Part shown: positions 34,276 to 43,041 of the stretch, in pieces
Layout of the letters: every line of letters begins with the position of its first letter
How positions within the stretch are numbered: position 1 is the stretch's first letter
Origin: CAYVZU01 sp964455935
Lineage (GTDB): Bacteria > Fibrobacterota > CAYVZU01
Direction of reading: 5' to 3'
Assembly (NCBI GenBank): GCA_964455935.1
Contig: CAYVZU010000004.1
Coordinates: 1-64,000 of the forward strand
DNA length: 64,000 nucleotides
Translations under genes and position numbers: made by a program
Notes under the pieces: model-generated
Told to the model about the DNA's origin: nothing
The model's input: only the letters and a program-made list of their open reading frames with translations
Databases searched by the model: none

Positions 34276-34371
34276 ATGGAAAACTGCATTTTCTGCAAAA
34301 TTGCGCAGAAGAAAATTCCATCAAATTTGATTTACTATGAATTTCGCAGTAGCATGCGCGGCGGAGTTTAA
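34276..34371 (+). pseudogene. Truncated HIT-family (HinT-like) protein remnant
   Basis: A 31-codon frame with ribosome-binding site reading MENCIFCKIAQKKIPSNLIY, then a short unrelated tail and a stop. The first 20 residues are the Zn-binding (CIFCKI) N-terminus typical of HIT-family nucleotide hydrolases. The core and the histidine triad are missing. The following 12 bases lead straight into the convergent methyltransferase gene, so the rest of the hit gene appears deleted by rearrangement. A short peptide may still be made. Confidence 0.7.
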
Positions 34372-34383
34372 GGTATCGTAGAA

Positions 34384-35049
34384 CTATTGCCTATATCGGC
34401 AAATGATTACAAACTGGTAGGTAAATTCGATCGGCAGCAAGTTGACAATGGCCAATGCGAGTCTCTTGGGAATGCCCAGGATGCCCCGGTCAAGCCAACC
34501 AGGTCCCACGTCGGAATAGCAGGATTCGGGGTGAAACCCATTCTCGGCGAACAGCTTCTTCCACTCGTTGAATGACCTGGGCGTCTCGTGAATTTGGCCC
34601 GTGCCGTTGAGATAGCGGAAGAGAGGGAACCGGCTGTTGGGCACGACCAAACAGACCTTGGCGCCCGTCTTCAGCGTTCGCCCGGCTTCTTGCAGGGCTG
34701 CCTTTGGATTGGGAAAGTGCTCTAAGGTTCCCATGAACAGGGCTTTGTCAAACGATCCGTTTCGGAAGGGCAGACATTCGGAATTTGCCTGAACGCTGGT
34801 TACGCCGATTTTGTGAGCGCAGCGGGCAGCTCCATACGAGAGATCGATTCCAACAGCTTTTCCACCCGCTTCCAAGACATGGGAACTTGTTCCTCCAAAT
34901 CCGCACCCGACATCCAACACTCTCTCTCCGCTTCGAAACGGTATTCCTCTTAAATTGCTCCGTATTCGCCGAGGATTGTTTCTGAATTTCGCATTTCCCT
35001 CCGTATAGCAGCTTTCGTAGTATTCGCGCGCTGTTTTCTGGAGTTTCAT
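34384..35049 (-). CDS. SAM-dependent class I methyltransferase
   Basis: A protein of 221 residues with a Rossmann-type SAM-binding core. Motif I is VLDVGCGFGGTSSHV (about residues 44-58). Motif II is AVGIDLSYGA, and the post-motif is FDKALFMGTLEHFPNP. This is the general UbiE/Methyltransf_11 pattern; the substrate is unknown. Its start overlaps the stop of the upstream LPG-synthase-type membrane protein (ATGA), so both are co-expressed. With the nearby glycan genes it may modify a lipid or sugar. This is only a suggestion. A longer frame upstream overlaps the neighbour. Confidence 0.85.
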   Translation of the reverse strand: MKLQKTAREYYESCYTEGNAKFRNNPRRIRSNLRGIPFRSGERVLDVGCGFGGTSSHVLEAGGKAVGIDLSYGAARCAHKIGVTSVQANSECLPFRNGSFDKALFMGTLEHFPNPKAALQEAGRTLKTGAKVCLVVPNSRFPLFRYLNGTGQIHETPRSFNEWKKLFAENGFHPESCYSDVGPGWLDRGILGIPKRLALAIVNLLPIEFTYQFVIICRYRQ

Positions 35050-36014
35050 AACCGTGTCCTCCCCAAGGGTCGAATCAACAGCGGGATGCCGCCGATTACT
35101 TTTAGAAGGCTCGAGAGCAAAGTGAAAACCACGTAGACCCCAATCGCCTCGCCAGGCAGTCCCATTTGCCGGAACATCAAGGCGCTGAGGCTCTCCCGCA
35201 CCCCAATTCCGCTGGGCGTAAGAGCCGCGCCAACCGATAGGATCTCGATGAGAGGAATGTAGGCGAAGCATTCATTGAAGTAGAACCTGCCTGTAATGCC
35301 CCGAATCAGAAAACAGGACGCAATGGCAACGAGCGCTTGAATGGCGACACTCACACCAAACACGACAAGGAGCGCAGGGCTTTTTGTCCGAAACCGATAA
35401 ACGCCCTCGCGGATGCGATCGGCGAAGCCGAAGATACGCGCCGGCAAGAGCCTCCGAAGGATGGATCGAAAAGGCCTTGTCAGCGCCTTACTAAACGAGA
35501 ACGCGAAGAGGGCCGTCATGAGACCCGCAATTAGAACTATCAAAATAAGAAGACCTTTTGGCGGACCGGAATGGAACAGGGAGGCCAATCCATAAAGCGA
35601 ACAGGCAAGCAGGCTGGCAATTCCCAATACGCGGCAAACCCAGGTTGCCCCCCAGGAAACCGAATAATCTATGTTGCGAGAGATCAGCACCGTTCGGACG
35701 ATGTCTTGCGCACTGCTTGGAAGAACCACCGAATAGAACTGGCCTACAAAATGAGCGTACAACGCCCGGGCAGCGGAAAGGTCCGGGGCAAAGGCGCGCA
35801 GAAGGATCCACCAGCGCACCCCTTGGAGCGTCATGGCGATGATCAGAAGGCCCAAAAACAGAGCTGCCGTCCAAAGGGCGGTCTGTTCGAAAGCTCCCCT
35901 CAATGATTTTGCCGGGATCTGGTAGTAGACCCAGCCCAAAGCCAAGGCAGCCAAACCATAGCGTAATACCAGGATGGCTCGTTTTTTGGTAATCGCCTGC
36001 AAGGCGGGCACCAC
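35046..36014 (-). CDS. LPG-synthase-TM / UPF0104-family membrane protein (AglD-like)
   Basis: An integral membrane protein of 322 residues with eight or so hydrophobic helices. It matches the lysylphosphatidylglycerol-synthase transmembrane region family (PF03706 type). Typical stretches are LQGVRWWILLRAF, GQFYSVVLPSSAQDIVRTVL and LTPSGIGVRESLSALMF. The aminoacyl-transferase domain of MprF is absent, so it is likely a flippase-like or glycan-lipid-handling protein. It is divergent from a YfhO-like gene (68-base gap) and overlaps a methyltransferase gene, in a surface-glycan region. Exact cargo unknown. Confidence 0.85.
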   Translation of the reverse strand: MVPALQAITKKRAILVLRYGLAALALGWVYYQIPAKSLRGAFEQTALWTAALFLGLLIIAMTLQGVRWWILLRAFAPDLSAARALYAHFVGQFYSVVLPSSAQDIVRTVLISRNIDYSVSWGATWVCRVLGIASLLACSLYGLASLFHSGPPKGLLILIVLIAGLMTALFAFSFSKALTRPFRSILRRLLPARIFGFADRIREGVYRFRTKSPALLVVFGVSVAIQALVAIASCFLIRGITGRFYFNECFAYIPLIEILSVGAALTPSGIGVRESLSALMFRQMGLPGEAIGVYVVFTLLSSLLKVIGGIPLLIRPLGRTRL

Positions 36015-36082
36015 CGTCGGAAAGAGGGAAATTTGTTATATTTACGGTTCCAAAATAATATATAGCCGCAAAGGACGGACTT

Positions 36083-38455
36083 TTGGCAACCAAACAAAAA
36101 AACAAACGGAACCTCTCCGCGACGTCGCCCAAACAAGGCCTTGAGTCCGGGTCCGGCCTTGTCGGCCGCTGGTGGTTTCCCGCGTGCATCATTCTGGTTG
36201 TGGCATGCCTTTTTTACGCCCCTTTTCTATTCTCCGACGAAATGCTCTCTTGCTCGGACCAAATCACCTCGCTTGACAGCAAGGTCTTGTACCAGAACGA
36301 GCTTCACCATTTTCGTTTCCCGCTTTGGACCTCAACCCGGTTATCCGGCATGCCCACGGTCGACGCCATGTTTGGCGATGCCTTTTATCCGGTGAATGTT
36401 GTCTTCAATTTTCTTTTTTCCGTTCCTCGCCTCATAGGGTACAAGATCTTTCTCCATGTCTTCCTGGCCGGGCTGTTCGCATCTTTGATGTTCGAAAAAG
36501 GGTTCCGGCTCGAACGGCGCATTGCCCTGCTGGGCGGGCTGCTTTACATGCTCAACGCGGAGTTTGTGTCGCATACCTATCCGGGCCACGACGGCAAGAT
36601 GTATGTGATTTCGCTGCTGCCGCTGTGCATCTGGATGCTCGAACGGCTTATTGAAAAGCCCACGCTGCGCAACAGCGCCCTGTTTGGGCTTCCCATTGGC
36701 TTGAGCCTTCTCACCTCGCACATTCAGATGACTTATTTCGTGCTCTGGGGGCTTTTTGCCTACATGGTGTTCCGTGTCGTTTTCATCATCCGCGATAAAA
36801 AGGCCGTGCGGCCGGCGGTTCCGGTATTCTCCTTCTTCTGGGTTGGGGTGGCCCTGGGCCTGGGATTGGGGATGATCCAGTTCCTTGCTCCTTACATGTT
36901 TGTCCAGGAAGGTCTCTCGGTGCGCGGCCCGGAAAAGGGCTTTGAGTATGCGGCAAGCTGGTCGCTGCATCCGGAGGAAGCGGCTTCGCTGTGGGTACCC
37001 GAATTCGGCAATACGCTCGAAAATTACTGGGGTCGCAACTACTTCAAACTCAACACGGAATACGTGGGGCTGGTCTCCACCATGCTCTTTGTATTTTCGC
37101 TGATCGTTCTTGCGGACCGGACCAAGCTCTTCTGGATGGGCGCCGGCCTGTTCGGGCTGTTTTACAGCCTGGGCGCCCATACGCCGTTGTTCCGCCTCTG
37201 CTACGAATTGATTCCCGGCGTAAAAAGTTTCCGCGGGCCCAGCATGCTTATGCTCTGGTTCGCCTTTGGCCTGGTTATGGTTGCGGCAACCGGCCTTTCC
37301 CAGTTTCTAAAGGAGTCGCCGGCCTGGCCGCATGAACGCAAGGAGCGGATCATAAAGCGATTGCTGTACGCCGCCGGCGGCGTCTTGGGCCTTTGCGTTG
37401 TGTTGAGCATTGCGGGCGATGCCGTGCAGTCGATCTGGCGCTCGATCTTCTATGGCGATATGACAGCCGAAAAGGCGCAGATCATGGCGGCCAATTATCC
37501 GAATTTCGTCAAAGGGCTGTGGATCTGGGGCGTTCTAACGGCCGGCTCTCTTTTCGTTCTGCGGATGTATGTGCAGGGACAGCTCAAGGCGGCCACACTG
37601 GTCTCCATTCTGGCGGTTGTGGCGGTGATTGACCTCTGGCGGGTGGACAGCCGGTTCATTCAGGTTCAGGACCCGTTGGAGTATACAACCCCCGATGCGG
37701 CTATCATGCAGGTGCGGCGCGATCCCGAGCCCAAGCGGGTCTTCGATCTTCCGGGCAGCTATAACCAAAATTTCGTGGGTAACTTCGGCCTGGAGAGCGT
37801 GGGCGGCTTTCACGACAACGAACTCAAGTGGTATCGCGCATTCCGCGGCGAGAACTCGGCCAATCTCGTCGAGCAGCTTCAGCGCGGAAATGTGGAGGGC
37901 AATCCCTTTCTCAATCTGCTCAACACGAAATACCTGCTTTACAGGCCCGGCCGGGGGCAGGCTGTTAGCGTGATTCCCAATCCCGGCGCTTTGCCGCGGG
38001 TATTTCTTGCGGACCGGTTTGAGATCCTTCCGGAAAGCCTGGCAGTGCAACGGCTCAAAGACCCTGGCTTCGATTATCGCAGAGTGCTGTTGCTGGAAAA
38101 GAAACCCGAAGGCTATACCCCGTCAGCCGATTCCACATCAGCGGGGACGACCGTCTACCGGAAAGTCTCGTCCAACCGGTTCCAGGTTCAGGTGGCCGCG
38201 TCACGATCCAGTCTGCTCTTTGTGAGCGAAGTGTTCTATCCCGGCTGGCAGGCCGCGATCAACGGCGCGCGTTCGGAGATCTATCGGGCCGATGGTGCAT
38301 TGATGGCCGTTGTTGTCCCGGCCGGGAAATCGACCGTGGACTTCACAATCCATTCGCGCTACCTGAAGATTGGGACGGCGGTCTCGGCTGTTTCGCTCGT
38401 TCTTTTGCTTGGCATTCTCTTTGTTCCCGGCTTGAAAAGACATGATGACCTGTAA
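36083..38455 (+). CDS. YfhO-family large membrane protein
   Basis: A protein of 790 residues with about 13 hydrophobic helices in the first 520 residues and a C-terminal extracytoplasmic domain. The pattern of YfhO/GT-C-like proteins is visible: DQITSLDSKVLYQNELHHFR, then FPLWTSTRLSGMPTVDAMFG, then LNAEFVSHTYPGHDGKM. Late segments NLLNTKYLLYRPG and EVFYPGWQAAING are family-typical. Such proteins are thought to transfer sugars from polyprenyl-phosphate donors to surface polymers. The start is TTG at 36083, with AAGGA upstream; no ATG lies nearby. It begins a plus-strand glycan cluster with RfbD-, DPM1- and GT2-like genes. Confidence 0.85.
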   Translation: MATKQKNKRNLSATSPKQGLESGSGLVGRWWFPACIILVVACLFYAPFLFSDEMLSCSDQITSLDSKVLYQNELHHFRFPLWTSTRLSGMPTVDAMFGDAFYPVNVVFNFLFSVPRLIGYKIFLHVFLAGLFASLMFEKGFRLERRIALLGGLLYMLNAEFVSHTYPGHDGKMYVISLLPLCIWMLERLIEKPTLRNSALFGLPIGLSLLTSHIQMTYFVLWGLFAYMVFRVVFIIRDKKAVRPAVPVFSFFWVGVALGLGLGMIQFLAPYMFVQEGLSVRGPEKGFEYAASWSLHPEEAASLWVPEFGNTLENYWGRNYFKLNTEYVGLVSTMLFVFSLIVLADRTKLFWMGAGLFGLFYSLGAHTPLFRLCYELIPGVKSFRGPSMLMLWFAFGLVMVAATGLSQFLKESPAWPHERKERIIKRLLYAAGGVLGLCVVLSIAGDAVQSIWRSIFYGDMTAEKAQIMAANYPNFVKGLWIWGVLTAGSLFVLRMYVQGQLKAATLVSILAVVAVIDLWRVDSRFIQVQDPLEYTTPDAAIMQVRRDPEPKRVFDLPGSYNQNFVGNFGLESVGGFHDNELKWYRAFRGENSANLVEQLQRGNVEGNPFLNLLNTKYLLYRPGRGQAVSVIPNPGALPRVFLADRFEILPESLAVQRLKDPGFDYRRVLLLEKKPEGYTPSADSTSAGTTVYRKVSSNRFQVQVAASRSSLLFVSEVFYPGWQAAINGARSEIYRADGALMAVVVPAGKSTVDFTIHSRYLKIGTAVSAVSLVLLLGILFVPGLKRHDDL

Positions 38456-38530
38456 AGACTTTACCAGTGCAGCCGCTCAGCCTCAAGCGGTTGCCTGCCT
38501 GGGTGTGCCATGGCTGCCCCCGGCCATGAA

Positions 38531-38550
38531 CACGGTCCAGGAGGACCGTG
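38531..38550. terminator. Hairpin between YfhO-like and RfbD-like genes
   Basis: A perfect 8-base inverted repeat CACGGTCC/GGACCGTG with the loop AGGA. It sits in the 134-base spacer. No T run follows, so it may be an RNA structure or a repeat end and not a strong terminator. A second weaker dyad (CCATGG..CCATG) lies just before it. Confidence 0.4.
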
Positions 38551-38589
38551 CCATACGGACCCGACGTCACCCGGAATACGAGTAGCCGG

Positions 38590-39492
38590 ATGGATTTTCG
38601 CAAAACCGTCCTGATCACGGGCGCCAACGGGCTGCTGGGCCAGAACCTGGCGGCTGCCTATTGCGACGCCCCGAAGCTGGTGATGAGCGATCTTCATCCC
38701 GCAAGCGCCGTTTCCCCGGCCGGAAATAGTTCCTATGTTCAGGCGGATCTTGCCGATTCGGCTCAGGTCCAAAACCTGGTCCATGCCGCCAAACCCGATC
38801 TGATCCTGCATGCCGCTGCCATGACCAACGTGGATGCCTGCGAGGACCAGCCCCAGGCGGCGCACAAGGCGAATGTGACGGCGACACAAAATCTGGTCTC
38901 GGCGTCGCCGGACGGGAGTCGTTTCATCTATCTCTCCACGGACTATGTATTTGATGGCCGGAACGGCCCTTACCGGGAAGAGGATAGCCCCAATCCGCTG
39001 GGTGTTTACGGGAAGACCAAACTCGAAGGCGAGCGGGTTGTCTCGGCCCTGCCCGACTTCCTGATTGTCAGGACAATTGTCCTTTACGGGACGGGGCGAA
39101 ACCTTCGGCCGTTGTTTCCCGATTGGATATTAGGCAAACTTTCCGCGGGAGAACCATTCCGCGTGGTGGACGATCAGACCGGCAATACAACGCTGGCCAG
39201 CAACCTGGCTCGCATCTGCCGCGCTCTTGGCGAAAATGCCCGGCCCGGACTGTATCATGCCGCCGGGGCCGGGATGCTCAGCCGGTTCGAATTTGCCAGA
39301 GCCGTGGCCAGGACATTCGGCTTTCCGGAAAACCTGATCTCCCCCTGCAAAACAAGCGATATTTCCCAGAAGGCGCCGCGTCCGCTGCGCTCGGGATTTA
39401 TCCTGGACAAGGTTCGCGATGTGGCCGGCGTGGAGCTTCTTGAGATCAGCGAACAACTGGCGCGCTACAAAGAGGAGAAGCGGCTTGGATAA
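38590..39492 (+). CDS. dTDP-4-dehydrorhamnose reductase-like (RfbD family)
   Basis: An NAD(P)-binding short-chain reductase of 300 residues. The nucleotide motif is TGANGLLGQNLA (about residues 10-21). STDYVFDG with the YGKTKLEGE catalytic Tyr-Lys pair identifies the RfbD/RmlD branch, which makes dTDP-L-rhamnose in cell-surface sugar synthesis. No RmlA, B or C genes lie in the window, so it may act on a different 4-keto sugar. The start at 38590 begins MDFRK; the longer frame is unsupported. Its last codons overlap the DPM1-like gene. Confidence 0.85.
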   Translation: MDFRKTVLITGANGLLGQNLAAAYCDAPKLVMSDLHPASAVSPAGNSSYVQADLADSAQVQNLVHAAKPDLILHAAAMTNVDACEDQPQAAHKANVTATQNLVSASPDGSRFIYLSTDYVFDGRNGPYREEDSPNPLGVYGKTKLEGERVVSALPDFLIVRTIVLYGTGRNLRPLFPDWILGKLSAGEPFRVVDDQTGNTTLASNLARICRALGENARPGLYHAAGAGMLSRFEFARAVARTFGFPENLISPCKTSDISQKAPRPLRSGFILDKVRDVAGVELLEISEQLARYKEEKRLG

Positions 39493-40255
39493 AACGGCGG
39501 AGAAGAACGTGGAGAGAATCCTGGTCATTATTCCTACGTACAACGAACGTGAGAACATCGCGGAACTCATTCCGGCGGTCCTGACCAAGAAGCCGGAATT
39601 GGAGGTTCTGGTGGTCGATGATGGCTCGCCCGACGGAACCGCCGAACTTGTCAGCGGGCTTTCGGATCACGAACCGCGCATTCACCTTCTTCGGCGCAAA
39701 GCCAAAGAGGGTTTGGGCCGTGCCTATGTGGCCGGGTTCCGCTATGCCCTGGAGCATGGCTATGACCTGGTGTTTGAAATGGACGCGGACTTTTCGCACA
39801 ATCCCAAGTACATTCCCTCCTTTCTCAAGGCCGCCCGCGAGGCAGACCTGGTGATCGGCTCGCGCTATCTTACGGGCGTTAATGTGATCAACTGGCCCAT
39901 GTCGCGCCTGTTGCTTAGCTACTTCGCCAACCTGTTTGCCCGGGTTGTGACGGGGTTGCCACTGCGCGACTCGACCGGCGGGTACAAATGCATCCGACGC
40001 ATAGTCCTCGAAAGCATCGATCTGGATCGGATCGGTTCGGAAGGCTACTCGTTCCAAATCGAAGTGAACTACAAGGCCTGGAAAATGGGATTTCGAATCA
40101 AGGAAATACCCATCGTATTCTATGAGCGGGCGCGCGGAACCTCGAAGATGTCCACGAAAATCATCCGCGAGGCCCTGCTTCTGGTCTGGAAGATGCGCGT
40201 GCTTGCGCTCTTTCATCCGATCAAGCCGGTCGGGGAAAAAAGTCGTGAGTCGTGA
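39485..40255 (+). CDS. Polyprenol-phosphate mannosyltransferase-like (DPM1 family)
   Basis: A GT2-family enzyme of 256 residues that would build a polyprenyl-phosphate sugar, the donor for GT-C enzymes. Conserved stretches are VIIPTYNERENI, VVDDGSPDGTAE, FEMDADFSHNP (the DxD metal site) and SRYLTGVNVINWP. DSTGGYKCIRR is typical of DPM1. It lacks C-terminal membrane helices. The start is a TTG at 39485 inside the end of the rfbD-like gene, with GGAGAAG upstream. It probably supplies the donor used by the YfhO-like protein. That link is inference. Confidence 0.88.
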   Translation: MDKTAEKNVERILVIIPTYNERENIAELIPAVLTKKPELEVLVVDDGSPDGTAELVSGLSDHEPRIHLLRRKAKEGLGRAYVAGFRYALEHGYDLVFEMDADFSHNPKYIPSFLKAAREADLVIGSRYLTGVNVINWPMSRLLLSYFANLFARVVTGLPLRDSTGGYKCIRRIVLESIDLDRIGSEGYSFQIEVNYKAWKMGFRIKEIPIVFYERARGTSKMSTKIIREALLLVWKMRVLALFHPIKPVGEKSRES

Positions 40256-40357
40256 GTTCGAGACAGGATGTTGCAGGCAACCGAAGTGCCCCCCTTTTTT
40301 GCTTTGCGGTATTTAATACTGATTAACAACTTGCAATTTACCACTCACGATTAATCT

Positions 40358-41932
40358 ATGCAGCCCAAAATTTCCGTTATCATCGTTACCTACCAGGTTC
40401 AGGCGTACCTCGCACAGTGCCTTAATTCACTGGAAGCGGCTTGCCAGGGCCTGGCCGCGGAGGTCGTGATCGTTGATAACGCTTCCAACGATGGAACGGC
40501 CGAGTTTGTAGCGCAGTCCTATCCCAAGATTCCTCTGATCCGGAATTCCGATAACGTGGGATTTGGCAGGGCCTGCAACCAGGGGGTCCGGCGCACAACC
40601 GGGGAATACGTCCTCTTTCTAAATCCCGATACGATGGTCCAGAACAGTTCTCTTGCGGAGCTCGCTTCTTTTCTCGATCATCATCCGGACGCCGGCATCG
40701 TGGGTCCGCGTATTCTGGGGCCCGACGGCCGGCTGCAACTGGCCTGTCGGCGCAGCTTTCCGACGCCTGCAGCGGCGCTCTTTCGTTTACTGGGATTGAG
40801 CCGGCTTTTTCCACGGAGCCGGCGCTTGGGACGCTACAATCTCACGTTCCTCGATCCGGAAATCGAGTCGGAGGTCGATGCGGTTTCCGGTTCGTGCATG
40901 ATGGTTCGTCGCAGCGCGCTGGACCGGATTGGCGGGTTTGATGAGGAATTCTTTCTCTACGGAGAAGACCTTGATCTTTGCCACCGCGTCCGAACGGCAG
41001 GCTGGAAAATCATGTATACGCCCGCCACCCAGATTGTCCACTTCAAAGGACAAAGCGCGCGGCATAATCCGTTGCGGACCCGGCTGGCGTTTTACAATGC
41101 CATGTTTCTCTTTTCGCGCAAACACGTGGCGGCCCGCCATTCCTTTCTGCCGCGCTGGATCCTGTATGCCGGAATCGCTTTGAATGCCGCGGCCGGGCTT
41201 CTGCGCCTGCCGGGCCGGCACCTGCCTTCCGCCGTCCTGGATCTGGCCCTTCTCAATGCGCTGCTGTTTGGCTTTCTCGAACTCTGGTTCCGTCACGTTG
41301 GACTAGTCTCGCCCTACGTCGCCCCAAACCGCTATCTTGGGGCCGCTCATCTGACCTTCAGCCTTGTCTGGCTGGGCTGTCTGGGGGTTGGCGGAGCCTA
41401 TGGAAGCCGGCGGCAGTGGGTGCTCCGGTCTTTTCGGGCAGGAATGATCGCTTCGCTGCTGACGCTTACCACCGTGTACCTCTTTCGGCAATTCGCCTTT
41501 TCGCGCGCCGCTTTTACGCTGACATCCCTTTTCAGCGTGGCGGCTCTTCCGGGGTGGCGCTGGCTGGTGGACCGGGCCGGGGCCAAGGGCCTTTTGGCGC
41601 CCGAGCATCACGTTTTGGTCGTTGGCGATTCAGCGCAAGTGGCACTGGCCATCCAATCCCTGCGCGGCCCGGCTCATTTGCGAATCAGCTATCTCGCGCC
41701 AGAGGCAGATTGCCATGTTTTCGCCGAACACCTGGGCGCGGCGTCCGCGATTCAAGACATCCTGCGCGCCCGGCGAATCGATGAACTAATCTGTTTTGAA
41801 AACGCGGTTCCCTACACGCAAATTATCGAGATCATCGCTGCCAAGCACAAGGTGCGCCCGCTGATCCGGCTGGCTTCGAAATCGCCCGATGGACGTCTGC
41901 TGATGGCGGAACTGGGACAAACCGCGGAATAA
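40358..41932 (+). CDS. GT2 glycosyltransferase fused to membrane region and Rossmann-like domain
   Basis: A protein of 524 residues with an unusual layout. Residues 1-240 are a rhamnosyltransferase-type GT2 domain (ISVIIVTYQVQAYLAQCLNS, VIVDNASNDGTAEFV, NPDTMVQNSS and GFDEEFFLYGEDLDLCHR). About five hydrophobic helices follow (260-400). The last 110 residues (HVLVVGDSAQVALAIQSLRG, then RIDELICFEN) resemble the CoA-binding-type Rossmann domain found in WcaJ/PglC-like polyprenyl sugar-phosphate transferases. The catalytic transferase part is missing. It is probably a surface-polysaccharide glycosyltransferase. The reason for the extra domain is unknown. Confidence 0.8.
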   Translation: MQPKISVIIVTYQVQAYLAQCLNSLEAACQGLAAEVVIVDNASNDGTAEFVAQSYPKIPLIRNSDNVGFGRACNQGVRRTTGEYVLFLNPDTMVQNSSLAELASFLDHHPDAGIVGPRILGPDGRLQLACRRSFPTPAAALFRLLGLSRLFPRSRRLGRYNLTFLDPEIESEVDAVSGSCMMVRRSALDRIGGFDEEFFLYGEDLDLCHRVRTAGWKIMYTPATQIVHFKGQSARHNPLRTRLAFYNAMFLFSRKHVAARHSFLPRWILYAGIALNAAAGLLRLPGRHLPSAVLDLALLNALLFGFLELWFRHVGLVSPYVAPNRYLGAAHLTFSLVWLGCLGVGGAYGSRRQWVLRSFRAGMIASLLTLTTVYLFRQFAFSRAAFTLTSLFSVAALPGWRWLVDRAGAKGLLAPEHHVLVVGDSAQVALAIQSLRGPAHLRISYLAPEADCHVFAEHLGAASAIQDILRARRIDELICFENAVPYTQIIEIIAAKHKVRPLIRLASKSPDGRLLMAELGQTAE

Positions 41933-42054
41933 GAAATAGTTGTCAGTTCGCGGTTCGCAGTTCTCGGTGGGGCAAGGCCGCAAAGTGATGCGCTGTTTTG
42001 CTTTGATCCTGTTCCCCTGCGGTCCCAACCGACAACTGAAAACCAAAAACGGAG

Positions 42055-42237
42055 GTAACCACACAGGTCCCCATGAAACCACAGAGAGAAATCCGAGTTA
42101 AGAATGAGAACACAGAGGGAATCCTTCTGGCGCGCACCGCGCCGGAGTGGATCTTTTCCCCCTCTGTGTCCTCTTCTCCGGCCTCAGTGTTTCTCTGTGG
42201 TTTCATGATTTTTTCGAGAGACGTGAGTAGTTACAAA
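42055..42237. repeat. CACAGAG-rich inverted-repeat element, copy A
   Basis: A 180-base spacer element with perfect arms CATGAAACCACAGAGA (42072-42087) and its complement (42192-42207). Inner ACACAGAGGG/CCCTCTGTGT arms and GTAAC/GTTAC ends are also present. The right end ACGTGAGTAGTTACAAA is nearly repeated in copy B at 46983-46999. Looks like a non-coding MITE-like repeat. Confidence 0.65.
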
Positions 42238-42251
42238 CGAAGAACTCTGAA

Positions 42252-42929
42252 ATGATTGTTCTGCTTTGGGACATCGATGGAACGCTGGTTCGCACCGGAG
42301 GGGCCGGGATGGCGGCCCTTACCAATGCCGCGGCCCGGTTCACCGGCAGGCAGGAAGACCTTTCCAGCATCAACCTGGCCGGAAGCATGGACGGAGATGT
42401 CTTTGAAAAAGTATGCGCGCCGCGCGGCATCGACGTGCAGGCCCTGACAGCCGCATACCTCGAGGAGTTGCCTTTATGCCTGGCACGGGCGAGCGGGCTT
42501 GTTCCGCCCGGCGTCCACGCGATGCTCGAAATCACGCATGCATCCGCGCAATTCTGCAATGGGCTTCTGACCGGGAACCTGCGTCAGGGCGCCGAGATGA
42601 AGCTGCGCCATTACGGGATCTGGGACTATTTCCGGTTTGGCGCGTTTGGCGACGAGGGCCGCCTGCGCGCGGATCTGGGCCCTGTGGCCATGAAGAAAGC
42701 CTCCCGCCACACCGGTCTTGCGCTTTTGCCCGAGTCGTTCTGGATCATTGGCGACACGCCGCGCGATGTGGCATGCGCGCGCGCCTGCGGGTTCCGCTGC
42801 CTGGCCGTGGGGACCGGGGTCAGCCCCGCCGAGGAAATCCGGGCGGCAGGACCGGATGCCTTCTTTCCCGATCTGTCGGATACGGAAGAAGTGATAAAGG
42901 TGCTGAACGAAAAACCAGTTAGTAGATAG
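42252..42929 (+). CDS. HAD-family phosphatase (phosphoglycolate-phosphatase-like)
   Basis: A hydrolase of 225 residues. Motif I is WDIDGTLVRTGG with the nucleophilic Asp at residue 7. Motif II is GLLTGNL. Motif III/IV is IIGDTPRDVACARACGF. It has a helical cap, as in Gph-type phosphatases acting on small phosphate esters. It lies 15 bases after a repeat element with a weak ribosome-binding site, so expression may be low or driven from within the repeat. Substrate unknown. Confidence 0.88.
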   Translation: MIVLLWDIDGTLVRTGGAGMAALTNAAARFTGRQEDLSSINLAGSMDGDVFEKVCAPRGIDVQALTAAYLEELPLCLARASGLVPPGVHAMLEITHASAQFCNGLLTGNLRQGAEMKLRHYGIWDYFRFGAFGDEGRLRADLGPVAMKKASRHTGLALLPESFWIIGDTPRDVACARACGFRCLAVGTGVSPAEEIRAAGPDAFFPDLSDTEEVIKVLNEKPVSR

Positions 42930-43023
42930 GAATTGGTAGATTGCAGTCAAGAATTTTGGGGCAAATCAGAGCAGAAGCACTCAGAATTTTCCGAAACCAC
43001 TAATTCTTATCTACTATCTACAA
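42918..43023. repeat. Imperfect inverted repeat between convergent genes
   Basis: TAGTAGATAGGAATTGGTAG at the end of the HAD gene pairs imperfectly with CTAATTCTTATCTACTATC at about 43000-43018. It could act as a bidirectional terminator between the HAD phosphatase and the metallo-beta-lactamase-fold gene. Related short dyads of different sequence occur in other spacers of this region. Confidence 0.4.
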
Positions 43024-43041
43024 ACTCCCAATTTCCCCGTT

